From: Candidatus Doudnabacteria bacterium
GTDB lineage: Bacteria; Patescibacteriota; Doudnabacteria; UBA920
DNA length: 5,470 nucleotides
NCBI GenBank assembly: GCA_903913365.1
Contig: CAIWKW010000003.1
Location: forward strand, 1-5,470
Direction of reading: 5' to 3'
Both the position numbers and the translations under genes were made by a program. How positions within the stretch are numbered: position 1 is the first letter of the stretch; each line of letters opens with the position of its first letter. Below are positions 1-5,372 of this stretch, one piece after another. The notes beneath the pieces are model-generated. The model saw only the letters and a program-made list of their open reading frames with translations. It did no database searches and was not told the DNA's origin.

Positions 1-17
1 CAAAATTTACACCTTTT

Positions 18-1454
18 ATGAAAAATATTGATTCTTTAAACAACAAACCGGTTCCTCCGCACATTACAATCTCCCCCTCTCCCCAGTTTCAGCGTCAGCA
101 AAAAACCAATTCTCCGGCGGAAAAACCCAAACCCGGAGCCAAAAAGTTTTTAAAAAAACTTTTGTTTTTAATTATTTTTGTTATTTTGGTTTTAGGCGGC
201 ATTGTAATTATAAGGGCAGCCAATATTTCCGATAAAATTTTTGTCGGCCAAAAGACCACTTTCTTCGGGAAAATTGTCGAGCTAATCAGAGGCGGCGGAG
301 ACAACGCTCAGTTGGCCGGGGAAGACTTGGGTCAAATTAACGTTTTGCTTTTAGGCATAGGCGGTGAAGGCCACGACGGCCCGTATTTAACGGATACGAT
401 TATTTTGGCGGAAATTCGCCCGGACATTGGGCAGGTGGCTTTAATTTCCATTCCCCGCGACTATTGGGTAACTTTGCCAAACGGCGGACAGAGTAAAATT
501 AACGAGGCCTTTTCCGATGGCTACCTGAAAAATCACGACTGGAACGAAGGCGGCCAGTGGACCAGGCAAGTGGTGGAAAACCTAACCGGCCTGCAAATCC
601 CCTATTTTGCCGAATTGGATTTTTCCGGTTTTGAAAAAGCTATTACTCAAGTAGGCGGAGTCGATGTTACGGTAGACAGAACATTTACCGATTACAGCTA
701 TCCCAACGACGCCACCAACGGCTACCTGCCGCCGCTGACATTTACCGCAGGACCCCAGCACATGGATAGTACCAAAGCTCTGGAGTTTGCCCGCAGCCGC
801 CACGCGGAAGGACCTGAAGGCTCCGATTTTGCCCGAGGCCAAAGACAACAAAAAATTATCCAAGCCTTTAAGCAAAAAGTTCTAAAATTAAATTTGATTA
901 CCGATGCCGGCACCATCAATTCTTTGCTGGGAAATTTTGCCGACCATTTTCATACCAACATTAGTCCGGCGGAAATTTTACACGTATACAACTTGGCCAA
1001 ACAAAAAAATATTAATGACTTTATTTCTTTAAGCCTAGACCCGTCCACTTCCATTATTTGCCCGCTTATTCGGGCGGACACCGGAGCTTACACCCTGGCT
1101 CCATGTCCCGGAAAAAACAGTTACGATGTTAAAAACTTTTTTTCAAACGTTTTTGTTTACGGAAAAATAACTTCCGAAAAAAGCGTGGTTTGGCTGAGCA
1201 CTTCCACGGGCAACAAAACCGCTTTCCAGGCAGCCTACGACAAACTAACCCAGGCCGGACTCACCGTTTGGGAGCTGCCTTACAAAGGGCAGCCTTTAGC
1301 CAAAAATATCTTTTACCAGGCCAATCCCAAACCGGCCACAGCCGAATATTTAAAAAATTCCTTAAACGCTTCCGAAGCCAGCGTGCCTCCGCCAGGAGTA
1401 AATGCCGACAAGTCCAAAGTGGACGTGATAATAATATTGGGGGGGGCTGATTAA
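18..1454 (+). CDS. LCP (LytR-CpsA-Psr) family membrane protein with LytR_C-like tail
   Basis: Proteins of this family sit in the membrane with the catalytic domain outside and transfer undecaprenyl-linked glycopolymers (teichoic acid, capsule or similar) onto peptidoglycan or another acceptor. The 478-residue product has a proline- and lysine-rich cytoplasmic N-terminus, one membrane segment at about 47-66 after KKFLKK, and the LCP domain at about 107-290. Family hallmarks visible are NVLLLGIGG (108-116), TDTIIL with Asp126, SIPRD (144-148, the lipid-phosphate-binding Arg147 and Asp148), KINEAF (160-165), VGGVDV (212-217), the FARSRH stretch (257-262), Asp270, Arg273 and RQQ (276-278). Residues about 387-475 resemble a LytR_C domain, of uncertain role. 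The first ATG gives a full-length protein; the 17 bases before it show no Shine-Dalgarno motif. A run of eight G lies just before the stop. The family is secure; which polymer it transfers is unknown. Confidence 0.93.
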   Translation: MKNIDSLNNKPVPPHITISPSPQFQRQQKTNSPAEKPKPGAKKFLKKLLFLIIFVILVLGGIVIIRAANISDKIFVGQKTTFFGKIVELIRGGGDNAQLAGEDLGQINVLLLGIGGEGHDGPYLTDTIILAEIRPDIGQVALISIPRDYWVTLPNGGQSKINEAFSDGYLKNHDWNEGGQWTRQVVENLTGLQIPYFAELDFSGFEKAITQVGGVDVTVDRTFTDYSYPNDATNGYLPPLTFTAGPQHMDSTKALEFARSRHAEGPEGSDFARGQRQQKIIQAFKQKVLKLNLITDAGTINSLLGNFADHFHTNISPAEILHVYNLAKQKNINDFISLSLDPSTSIICPLIRADTGAYTLAPCPGKNSYDVKNFFSNVFVYGKITSEKSVVWLSTSTGNKTAFQAAYDKLTQAGLTVWELPYKGQPLAKNIFYQANPKPATAEYLKNSLNASEASVPPPGVNADKSKVDVIIILGGAD

Positions 1455-1570
1455 TTAACCTAATTATTCTAATATCTAATTGTTCTAAATAATGCCTAAG
1501 GACTAATTTCTAAATTTTTGGCATTAGGCATTAGTGCTTATTTAGAAATTAGGTTAATTAGAATAATTAG
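1452..1570. repeat. AT-rich palindromic intergenic repeat, copy 1
   Basis: An imperfect inverted repeat fills most of the gap between the LCP gene and der. Its outer arms, 1460-1473 and 1557-1570, are perfect 14-bp complements. Inside, ATGCCTAA (1492-1499) pairs with TTAGGCAT (1524-1531), and CTAAATAA near 1485-1492 faces TTATTTAG near 1538-1545. The first 21 bases (1452-1472) are identical to 3729-3749 in copy 2, and other blocks (CTAAATAATG, GCTTATTTAGAA) recur in the same order. The repeat begins at the TAA stop of the upstream gene. The arms look built from shuffled CTAATTA-like units, which suggests growth by slippage. It has no coding potential and no transposase. Confidence 0.75.
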
Positions 1571-1576
1571 AAATTT

Positions 1577-1605
1577 TTAACTCTTTTTAAACAACAACTT
1601 ATACT
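1577..1605 (+). promoter_or_regulatory. Candidate sigma70-type promoter for der
   Basis: TTAACT (1577-1582), a 17-base spacer and TATACT (1600-1605) give 4/6 and 5/6 matches to the housekeeping consensus. Transcription would begin near 1612, leaving a leader of about 19 bases before the der ATG. No strong ribosome binding site lies in that leader; AGG at 1615-1617 is about 13 bases from the start, too far to be convincing. In AT-rich DNA such matches arise by chance, so this is moderate evidence supported by position. Confidence 0.45.
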
Positions 1606-1630
1606 ATTAAAAACAGGTTATCTGAAATAT

Positions 1631-3025
1631 ATGAATAATGCTCTTCCAATAGTTGCCGTAGTTGGGCAACCTAATGCGGGAAAATCCACCTTAATAAACA
1701 AGATAGCCGGAAAACCTTTGGCCATTACTTCCGATTTGGCCGGCACCACTCGCGACAGGCAGTACGTGGACACTTTATGGAACGGGGTTAATTTTACCCT
1801 GGTCGACACAGCCGGCCTGGATGCCAGAAACCAGGACGAACTCGAGCTCAGCCTGCAAAAACAAATTGAGATAGCCCTCGAGGAAGCGGACATTGTTCTT
1901 TTTGTGGTGGACGGCAAACAGCCCATTGCCGCGGCAACAGGCAGCGTTTTAAAAAAATTCCGCAGGACAAAAAAACCTTTGCTTTTGGCGGTTAACAAAA
2001 TGGATTCTCCAAAAACCCGCGACGTAACGTCTCTGGAATTCCGCAAGCTGGGTATTAACCCTCTGTTTCCAACTTCTTCCCTCTCCGGCCTGGGCCTCGG
2101 GGATATGCTTGATTACATTACCGACGAATTAAAAAAGCTCGGTTTGGATAAAAATGTTCGCGAAGAGAATACCGGCATTGCCGTTTCCATTGTCGGCAAA
2201 CCCAACGTGGGAAAATCCAGCATTTTTAACGCCATCTTAAAAGAAGAGCGCGTAGTGGTTTCCCCCATTGCCGGCACCACCCGCACCGCCATAGACAGCA
2301 GCATAAAAATTGACGGGGAAAATTACACTTTTATTGATACGGCGGGGCTGAAGAAAAAAGAATTTCGCCAGGAAAAACCGGATATTTTTAGCGGGTTTCA
2401 AACTTTTAAATCCATCCGCCGAAGCGACGTCTGTTTTTTTGTGATTGACGCCAACGAAGAACTGACCAAGCAGGACCAGAGGGTGGCAAGCGAAATATTG
2501 AACATGCAAAAAGGCTGCATTATTTTGGCCAACAAATCGGATCTGGTAAAAAATCCCGATCCAATAAAGAAAGGCTTTAAAGCCAAAAAAGCCAAGGCCA
2601 AAGGCAAGAGCGATGATGAATACGGTTCCATCCGCGACTACATTAGCCATCACTTTCCCTTTTTGTGGATGTGTCCGCTGTTCTTTATCTCCGCCGTTAC
2701 CAAAAAAAATTTGGATGAAGCCTTAGCCGCCATTAAACCGATATACGACGCCCGCCACAAACAGATTGACGATCAGGTTCTGTACGAATATCTGCAGAAA
2801 AAAATGAAAGAAAATCCTCCCAAGCTTTTGCGCGACCAGAAAACACCAAAAGTCTTTACCTTAAAACAGCTGGAAATTAATCCTCCCAAATTTGAGCTGC
2901 TGGTAAACCACCCTGCCGCAATATCCATGCAATTCCGAAAATTCCTGGAAAACGGCATTGTAAAAGACATGGGCTTCTGGGGAACGCCGATTAACTTAAG
3001 GATACGGGGCAAAGACAAAGCTTAA
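1631..3025 (+). CDS. der: Ribosome assembly GTPase Der (EngA)
   Basis: Der is an essential cytoplasmic GTPase that binds the maturing 50S ribosomal subunit. The 464-residue product has the diagnostic two tandem G domains followed by a KH-like domain. G domain 1 shows GQPNAGKS (12-19), GTTRD (38-42), DTAG (59-62) and NKMD (122-125). G domain 2 shows GKPNVGKS (189-196), GTTR (215-218), DTAG (236-239), NKSD (301-304) and SA (354-355). The KH-like part covers about 378-464 and ends in the expected TPINLRIRG stretch (452-460). An unusual lysine-rich insertion at about 308-333 lies between the G4 and G5 motifs of domain 2; the equivalent loop is much shorter in Escherichia coli and Bacillus subtilis Der. 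The start is the first ATG, close to the G1 motif as is usual. No Shine-Dalgarno sequence is clear. The gene is bounded by a repeat upstream and a strong hairpin downstream, so it may be transcribed alone. Confidence 0.97.
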   Translation: MNNALPIVAVVGQPNAGKSTLINKIAGKPLAITSDLAGTTRDRQYVDTLWNGVNFTLVDTAGLDARNQDELELSLQKQIEIALEEADIVLFVVDGKQPIAAATGSVLKKFRRTKKPLLLAVNKMDSPKTRDVTSLEFRKLGINPLFPTSSLSGLGLGDMLDYITDELKKLGLDKNVREENTGIAVSIVGKPNVGKSSIFNAILKEERVVVSPIAGTTRTAIDSSIKIDGENYTFIDTAGLKKKEFRQEKPDIFSGFQTFKSIRRSDVCFFVIDANEELTKQDQRVASEILNMQKGCIILANKSDLVKNPDPIKKGFKAKKAKAKGKSDDEYGSIRDYISHHFPFLWMCPLFFISAVTKKNLDEALAAIKPIYDARHKQIDDQVLYEYLQKKMKENPPKLLRDQKTPKVFTLKQLEINPPKFELLVNHPAAISMQFRKFLENGIVKDMGFWGTPINLRIRGKDKA

Positions 3026-3047
3026 AAATATCCAAAATTTATAAACA

Positions 3048-3088
3048 AAACAAGGGGCACCTTGCACTGCGCAAGGTGCCCCTTGTTT
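3048..3088 (+). terminator. Perfect 18-bp hairpin, likely intrinsic terminator after der
   Basis: Positions 3048-3065 and 3071-3088 are perfect reverse complements with a 5-base loop (ACTGC), beginning 23 bases after the der stop. The GC core is followed on the + strand by TTGTTTC, a short, interrupted U-tract. On the - strand the core is followed by TTGTTTTGTTTAT, a better U-rich tail, so the hairpin could stop transcription in both directions. It separates der from pth. Confidence 0.75.
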
Positions 3089-3106
3089 CAACCCAAAGAC
3101 ATTGCT

Positions 3107-3135
3107 TTGTCAAATATCGGGTTATTTGATAGTAT
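3107..3135 (+). promoter_or_regulatory. Candidate promoter for pth with an operator-like dyad in the spacer
   Basis: TTGTCA (3107-3112), a 17-base spacer and TAGTAT (3130-3135) match the housekeeping consensus at 5/6 and 4/6. Transcription would begin at about 3142, on the pth ATG itself, so the mRNA could be leaderless. This fits the absence of any Shine-Dalgarno motif. A perfect 7-bp dyad, TCAAATA (3110-3116) and TATTTGA (3123-3129), spans the spacer and could bind a dimeric regulator or simply be an AT-rich coincidence. Confidence 0.5.
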
Positions 3136-3141
3136 TCAACT

Positions 3142-3690
3142 ATGAAATTAATTGTCGGCTTGGGAAACCCCGGAGAAAAATACAAACATAACAGGCACAA
3201 CGTCGGCTTTATGGCGCTGGATTTTTTGCTGAGCTTTGACGGCTTTATGACCGCGGCATACAGCCATGAATTTAAATCCGATGTTTTTACTTGGGCCAGA
3301 GAAACCGGTGAGAAAGTTCTGTTTGTAAAACCCCTGACATTTATGAACGACTCGGGTCAGGCTTTAAAATTATTTTACAATTTTTACAAACTGAACCTGA
3401 GCCAAGACCTTTTGGTGGTTCATGACGAGGTGGATTTGCCCTTTGGGTACATTCGCACCACTGCTTCATCCTCGGCCGCCGGGCACAACGGCATAAAAAG
3501 CATAATTGAAAATTTAGGCACGCAAGATTTTAACCGAATCCGCATTGGCGTGGAAACCAGAGCAACAAGACAAGAAATGCCGACCGATGCTTTCGTGCTA
3601 CAAAATTTTTCCGATGAAGAGTTGGCAAAACTGCACAGCGAAATACTGCCTCTGGTTGAAACCGAAATAAAAAAATTTATTAATGGCTAA
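3142..3690 (+). CDS. pth: Peptidyl-tRNA hydrolase
   Basis: Pth cleaves the ester bond of peptidyl-tRNAs that drop off stalled ribosomes, freeing tRNA for reuse in the cytoplasm. The 182-residue product is of normal family length. It shows VGLGNPG (5-11) with Asn9, HNVGF (19-23) with the catalytic His19, KPLTFMNDSG (63-72) with Met68 and Asn69, HDEVDLP (94-100) with Asp95, and AGHNGIKSI (113-121) with Asn116. These correspond to the E. coli active-site residues Asn10, His20, Met67, Asn68, Asp93 and Asn114. The ATG directly precedes the first beta strand, as in other Pth proteins. The stretch before GHNG reads TTASSSAA rather than the more usual glycine-rich loop, a small variation. It sits 116 bases after der behind a terminator-like hairpin, so it probably has its own promoter. 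Confidence 0.97.
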   Translation: MKLIVGLGNPGEKYKHNRHNVGFMALDFLLSFDGFMTAAYSHEFKSDVFTWARETGEKVLFVKPLTFMNDSGQALKLFYNFYKLNLSQDLLVVHDEVDLPFGYIRTTASSSAAGHNGIKSIIENLGTQDFNRIRIGVETRATRQEMPTDAFVLQNFSDEELAKLHSEILPLVETEIKKFING

Positions 3691-3697
3691 ATTATTC

Positions 3698-3725
3698 TCC
3701 GCCAGAGGCGGATCTGCCTTTGGCA
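3698..3725. repeat. Compact GC-rich palindrome pair downstream of pth
   Basis: TCCGCC-AGA-GGCGGA (3698-3712) is followed by TGCC-TTT-GGCA (3715-3725). The two can also fold together: GCCAGAGGC (3701-3709) pairs with GCCTTTGGC (3716-3724) around GGATCT, with one G-U pair. There is no U-tract, so it is not a typical terminator, although a hairpin 8 bases after the stop may protect the pth mRNA end. Its GC-rich makeup contrasts with the AT-rich surroundings and suggests a dispersed repeat; only one copy is in view. Confidence 0.55.
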
Positions 3726-3728
3726 TGA

Positions 3729-3826
3729 TAATTAACCTAATTATTCTAAATAATGACTAAGCCCTAATGTCCAAAATAAATTTAAAATTGGATATTGGGG
3801 CTTATTTAGAATAATTAGGTTAATTA
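3729..3826. repeat. AT-rich palindromic intergenic repeat, copy 2
   Basis: The arms 3729-3753 and 3802-3826 are perfect 25-bp complements. Further in, GCCCTAATGTCC (3761-3772) faces GGATATTGGGGC (3790-3801), where both mismatches become G-U pairs in + strand RNA. A 7-base bulge (3754-3760) and a 17-base AT loop complete the hairpin. The left 21 bases are identical to copy 1 (1452-1472), and right-arm blocks are shared too. It encodes no protein. It resembles a small non-autonomous palindromic element (REP- or MITE-like); I see no clear target duplication. Confidence 0.8.
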
Positions 3827-3871
3827 GAAATTGGATACTTTCTAACAAACTCATATTTTATATAAAATTCC

Positions 3872-3903
3872 AAAATAAAAAGACCTTCAAACTTTGAAAG
3901 TCT
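3872..3903 (-). terminator. Intrinsic terminator of the - strand RNA
   Basis: On the - strand AGACTTTCAA (3903-3894) pairs with TTGAAGGTCT (3890-3881) around a 3-base loop, with nine Watson-Crick pairs and one U-G pair, followed directly by TTTTATTTT (3880-3872). On the + strand the same position would be a C-A mismatch and the stem is followed by CCGTTTT, so the terminator belongs to the - strand. No other gene on that strand precedes it, which supports an RNA gene here. Confidence 0.75.
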
Positions 3904-4142
3904 CCGTTTTATATCCACTACCCTACTTGCAAGTGAAAGGCTGCAAACAATCGTTTACAAACCTTTGCTTGGTGCTCCGGCCAGTAATAGGAGGGATGAT
4001 ACCGGCTTTTGCGACTTGCAAATAGGATAGCGGACACAAGTGATAAACAATTTACAATTAACTTTTAACGATTAACTTCTTTGGCTAAATTCAAAATTTT
4101 TGAAGATAAATTAAAAACCTCCCTAAAATTTATTTTTGTTTA
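3872..4142 (-). ncRNA. Candidate structured non-coding RNA of unknown class
   Basis: A - strand promoter at 4149-4177 and a terminator at 3872-3903 bound a transcript of about 270 bases. It contains no ATG codon (no CAT on the + strand in this span). Reading in - strand order: a weak hairpin H0 (4133-4127 with 4112-4106) shows GGGAGG in its loop; then helix P1 pairs 4034-4014 with 3934-3914 over 21 bp. P1 encloses H1 (4006-4000 with 3986-3980, 13-base loop containing CCTCCT) and H2 (3966-3962 with 3940-3936, then 3960-3954-type inner pairing around a GATT loop). H2 is one base from the 3' strand of P1, as in a compact three-way junction. P1, H1, H2 and the terminator together have six non-Watson-Crick positions, and all are G-U on this strand. 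I see no tmRNA, RNase P, SRP or tRNA signature. A GTG-initiated frame of about 39 codons exists but has no ribosome binding site. The structure is seen by eye, not computed; the class is unknown. Confidence 0.6.
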
Positions 4143-4148
4143 TATATT

Positions 4149-4177
4149 AGTATACTCTTTTTTAACAGTTTTGTCAA
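4149..4177 (-). promoter_or_regulatory. Near-consensus sigma70-type promoter on the - strand
   Basis: Read on the - strand, TTGACA (4177-4172) is a perfect -35 box and TATACT (4154-4149) a 5/6 -10 box, with an ideal 17-base spacer. Transcription would begin near 4142 and run leftward into the gap between dprA and pth. It is the best promoter match in the window and has no protein gene downstream of it before the terminator at 3903-3872. Confidence 0.75.
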
Positions 4178-4218
4178 GACTACAAAACCACAATTTAAAT
4201 ATTCCTTTCAAATAAAGC

Positions 4219-4236
4219 GGTTTTTTATAAAAAACC
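4219..4236. promoter_or_regulatory. Perfect 18-bp palindrome before the dprA -10 box
   Basis: GGTTTTTTATAAAAAACC is its own reverse complement and ends one base before a TATAAT box. Its place, where a -35 region would lie, makes it a candidate operator for dprA. It could also act as an AT-rich upstream element or bent DNA. The regulator, if any, cannot be named. Confidence 0.35.
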
Positions 4237-4237
4237 C

Positions 4238-4243
4238 TATAAT
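4238..4243 (+). promoter_or_regulatory. Candidate -10 box for dprA
   Basis: TATAAT at 4238-4243 is a perfect -10 hexamer, giving a start near 4250 and a leader of about 25 bases with no Shine-Dalgarno motif. No good -35 hexamer lies 16-18 bases upstream (the region reads AAGCGG), so an activator or a weak promoter is possible. Confidence 0.4.
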
Positions 4244-4274
4244 TATTCGCTTAAGCATCCTATCTTTCACTGCC

Positions 4275-5372
4275 ATGCTTTCAAATGAGTCCCTCTATAT
4301 ACATGGGCTTAATTTGCTCCCCCAGTTTGGCCCTGCAAGACTCTCCCAACTTGCCAGGTATTTTGCCAGTTTTGAAGATGCCTATAACTCCGGGGCTTCT
4401 GAGTTGGCTTTGGCCGGAATCGACGAAAAAATTGCCAATGAATTTTTGGCATTGAGGAAAAATATCAATCTGCAATACGAAGCGGAAAAACTGGAAGCTG
4501 AAAACATTCACCTGCTAACCTTTAAAGATCCGTCCTTCCCGAAACTGCTTTTGGAAATCCCCAAATGCCCGCCGCTTATATACTACAAAGGCAAAATGGA
4601 TGAAAACGATGAGCTGTGCATAGCCGTTGTCGGCACCAGAATGATTACCAATTACGGAAGAGTGGTAACTCCGCAAATCGTTGAACCTTTGGTTGATGCC
4701 GGGGCAATTATTGTTTCCGGCATGGCCTATGGGGTGGATTCAGCCGCCCACGAAATTGCCGTAAAAAATAACCGGCGAACCATTGCGGTACTCGGCGGTG
4801 GGCTGGATGAAAAGAGCCTGTACCCAAAACAGCACGCGCTTTTGGCGCAGCAAATTTTGGACACCGGCGGTGCTCTAATAAGCGAATACCCAATTGGCAC
4901 GCCGAACTTTAAACAAAACTTTGTGGCGCGCAACCGAATTATCTCCGGCCTGTCCGTGGCAACTCTGGTTATTGAATGTGATTTAAAAAGCGGTACATTA
5001 ATTACGGCCGGGCATGCTTTGGATCAAAACCGCCAGGTTTATGCCGTGCCGGGACCGATTTATTCTCCGCAAAGCCAGGGACCGAATAACTTGATTAAAA
5101 TGGGCGCAAAGCCCGTAACTTCCGCGGGCGATATTCTGGATGATTTAAATTTAAAAACCCTGCCCGAGCAGCAAACCACCCAAAACTTATTTGGAGACAG
5201 TAAAGAAGAATCGGCCCTGTTAAAACTGCTGGCTTTTGAACCAATTGCCGTAAATGAACTCATAAAACAGTCCGCTCTGCCGGCCTCCGCCGTCAGCTCC
5301 GCATTGACATTTTTGGAAATGAAAGGCAAAATTAAAAACCTGGGCGGACAGCAGTACGTTTTGGCAAGATAA
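4275..5372 (+). CDS. dprA: DNA-processing protein DprA (Smf)
   Basis: DprA binds incoming single-stranded DNA in the cytoplasm during natural transformation, shields it from nucleases and loads RecA. The 365-residue product has the full three-part layout. The N-terminal helix-hairpin-helix/SAM-like region (about 1-65) includes GPARLSQLARYF (19-30). The Rossmann-like core (about 80-290) shows VGTR (119-122), SGMAYGVDSAAH (148-159), GGGLD (174-178), SEYPIG (203-208), RNRIISGLS (219-227), KSGTLITA (238-245), VPGP (258-261) and GPN (269-271). A winged-helix-like tail spans about 310-365. The start at the first ATG gives normal length. It lies 584 bases after pth, so it is transcribed separately, and its upstream region diverges from the - strand RNA promoter. 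Family assignment is firm; transformation in this organism is inferred from it, as DprA homologues also occur where competence has not been shown. Confidence 0.96.
   Translation: MLSNESLYIHGLNLLPQFGPARLSQLARYFASFEDAYNSGASELALAGIDEKIANEFLALRKNINLQYEAEKLEAENIHLLTFKDPSFPKLLLEIPKCPPLIYYKGKMDENDELCIAVVGTRMITNYGRVVTPQIVEPLVDAGAIIVSGMAYGVDSAAHEIAVKNNRRTIAVLGGGLDEKSLYPKQHALLAQQILDTGGALISEYPIGTPNFKQNFVARNRIISGLSVATLVIECDLKSGTLITAGHALDQNRQVYAVPGPIYSPQSQGPNNLIKMGAKPVTSAGDILDDLNLKTLPEQQTTQNLFGDSKEESALLKLLAFEPIAVNELIKQSALPASAVSSALTFLEMKGKIKNLGGQQYVLAR

Noticed and set aside
722..919. Reverse-strand open frames within the LCP, der and dprA genes
   Set aside because: They overlap strongly supported genes, encode no recognisable protein and lack their own start signals; they are shadows of the coding sequence.
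1452..1570. Copy 1 repeat as an intrinsic terminator for the LCP gene
   Set aside because: The stem is long, AT-only and has no following U-tract; sharing sequence with copy 2 is better explained by a repeat family.
3090..3123. Hairpin AACCC...GGGTT before pth as a riboswitch or attenuator
   Set aside because: The stem is only five pairs, with a long, weakly paired interior, and it would lie upstream of the likely transcription start.
3960..3990. Possible SRP RNA core (TGGCCGGAG...AAGCA on the - strand)
   Set aside because: The GGAA/GGAG tetraloop would need a closing CC-GG pair and the AGCAG internal loop; neither forms here.
3911..4060. GTG-initiated open frame of about 39 codons on the - strand, inside the RNA candidate
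   Set aside because: It has no ATG, no ribosome binding site and no recognisable sequence, and it runs through the 21-bp helix whose G-U pattern fits an RNA better than a peptide.
3872..4142. tmRNA, RNase P RNA or tRNA in the - strand unit
   Set aside because: There is no T-loop with an acceptor stem, no P4 core motif (GAGGAAAGTCC-like) and no tag reading frame with a resume codon. GAAAGTCTCCG on the + strand is just the terminator stem read backwards.
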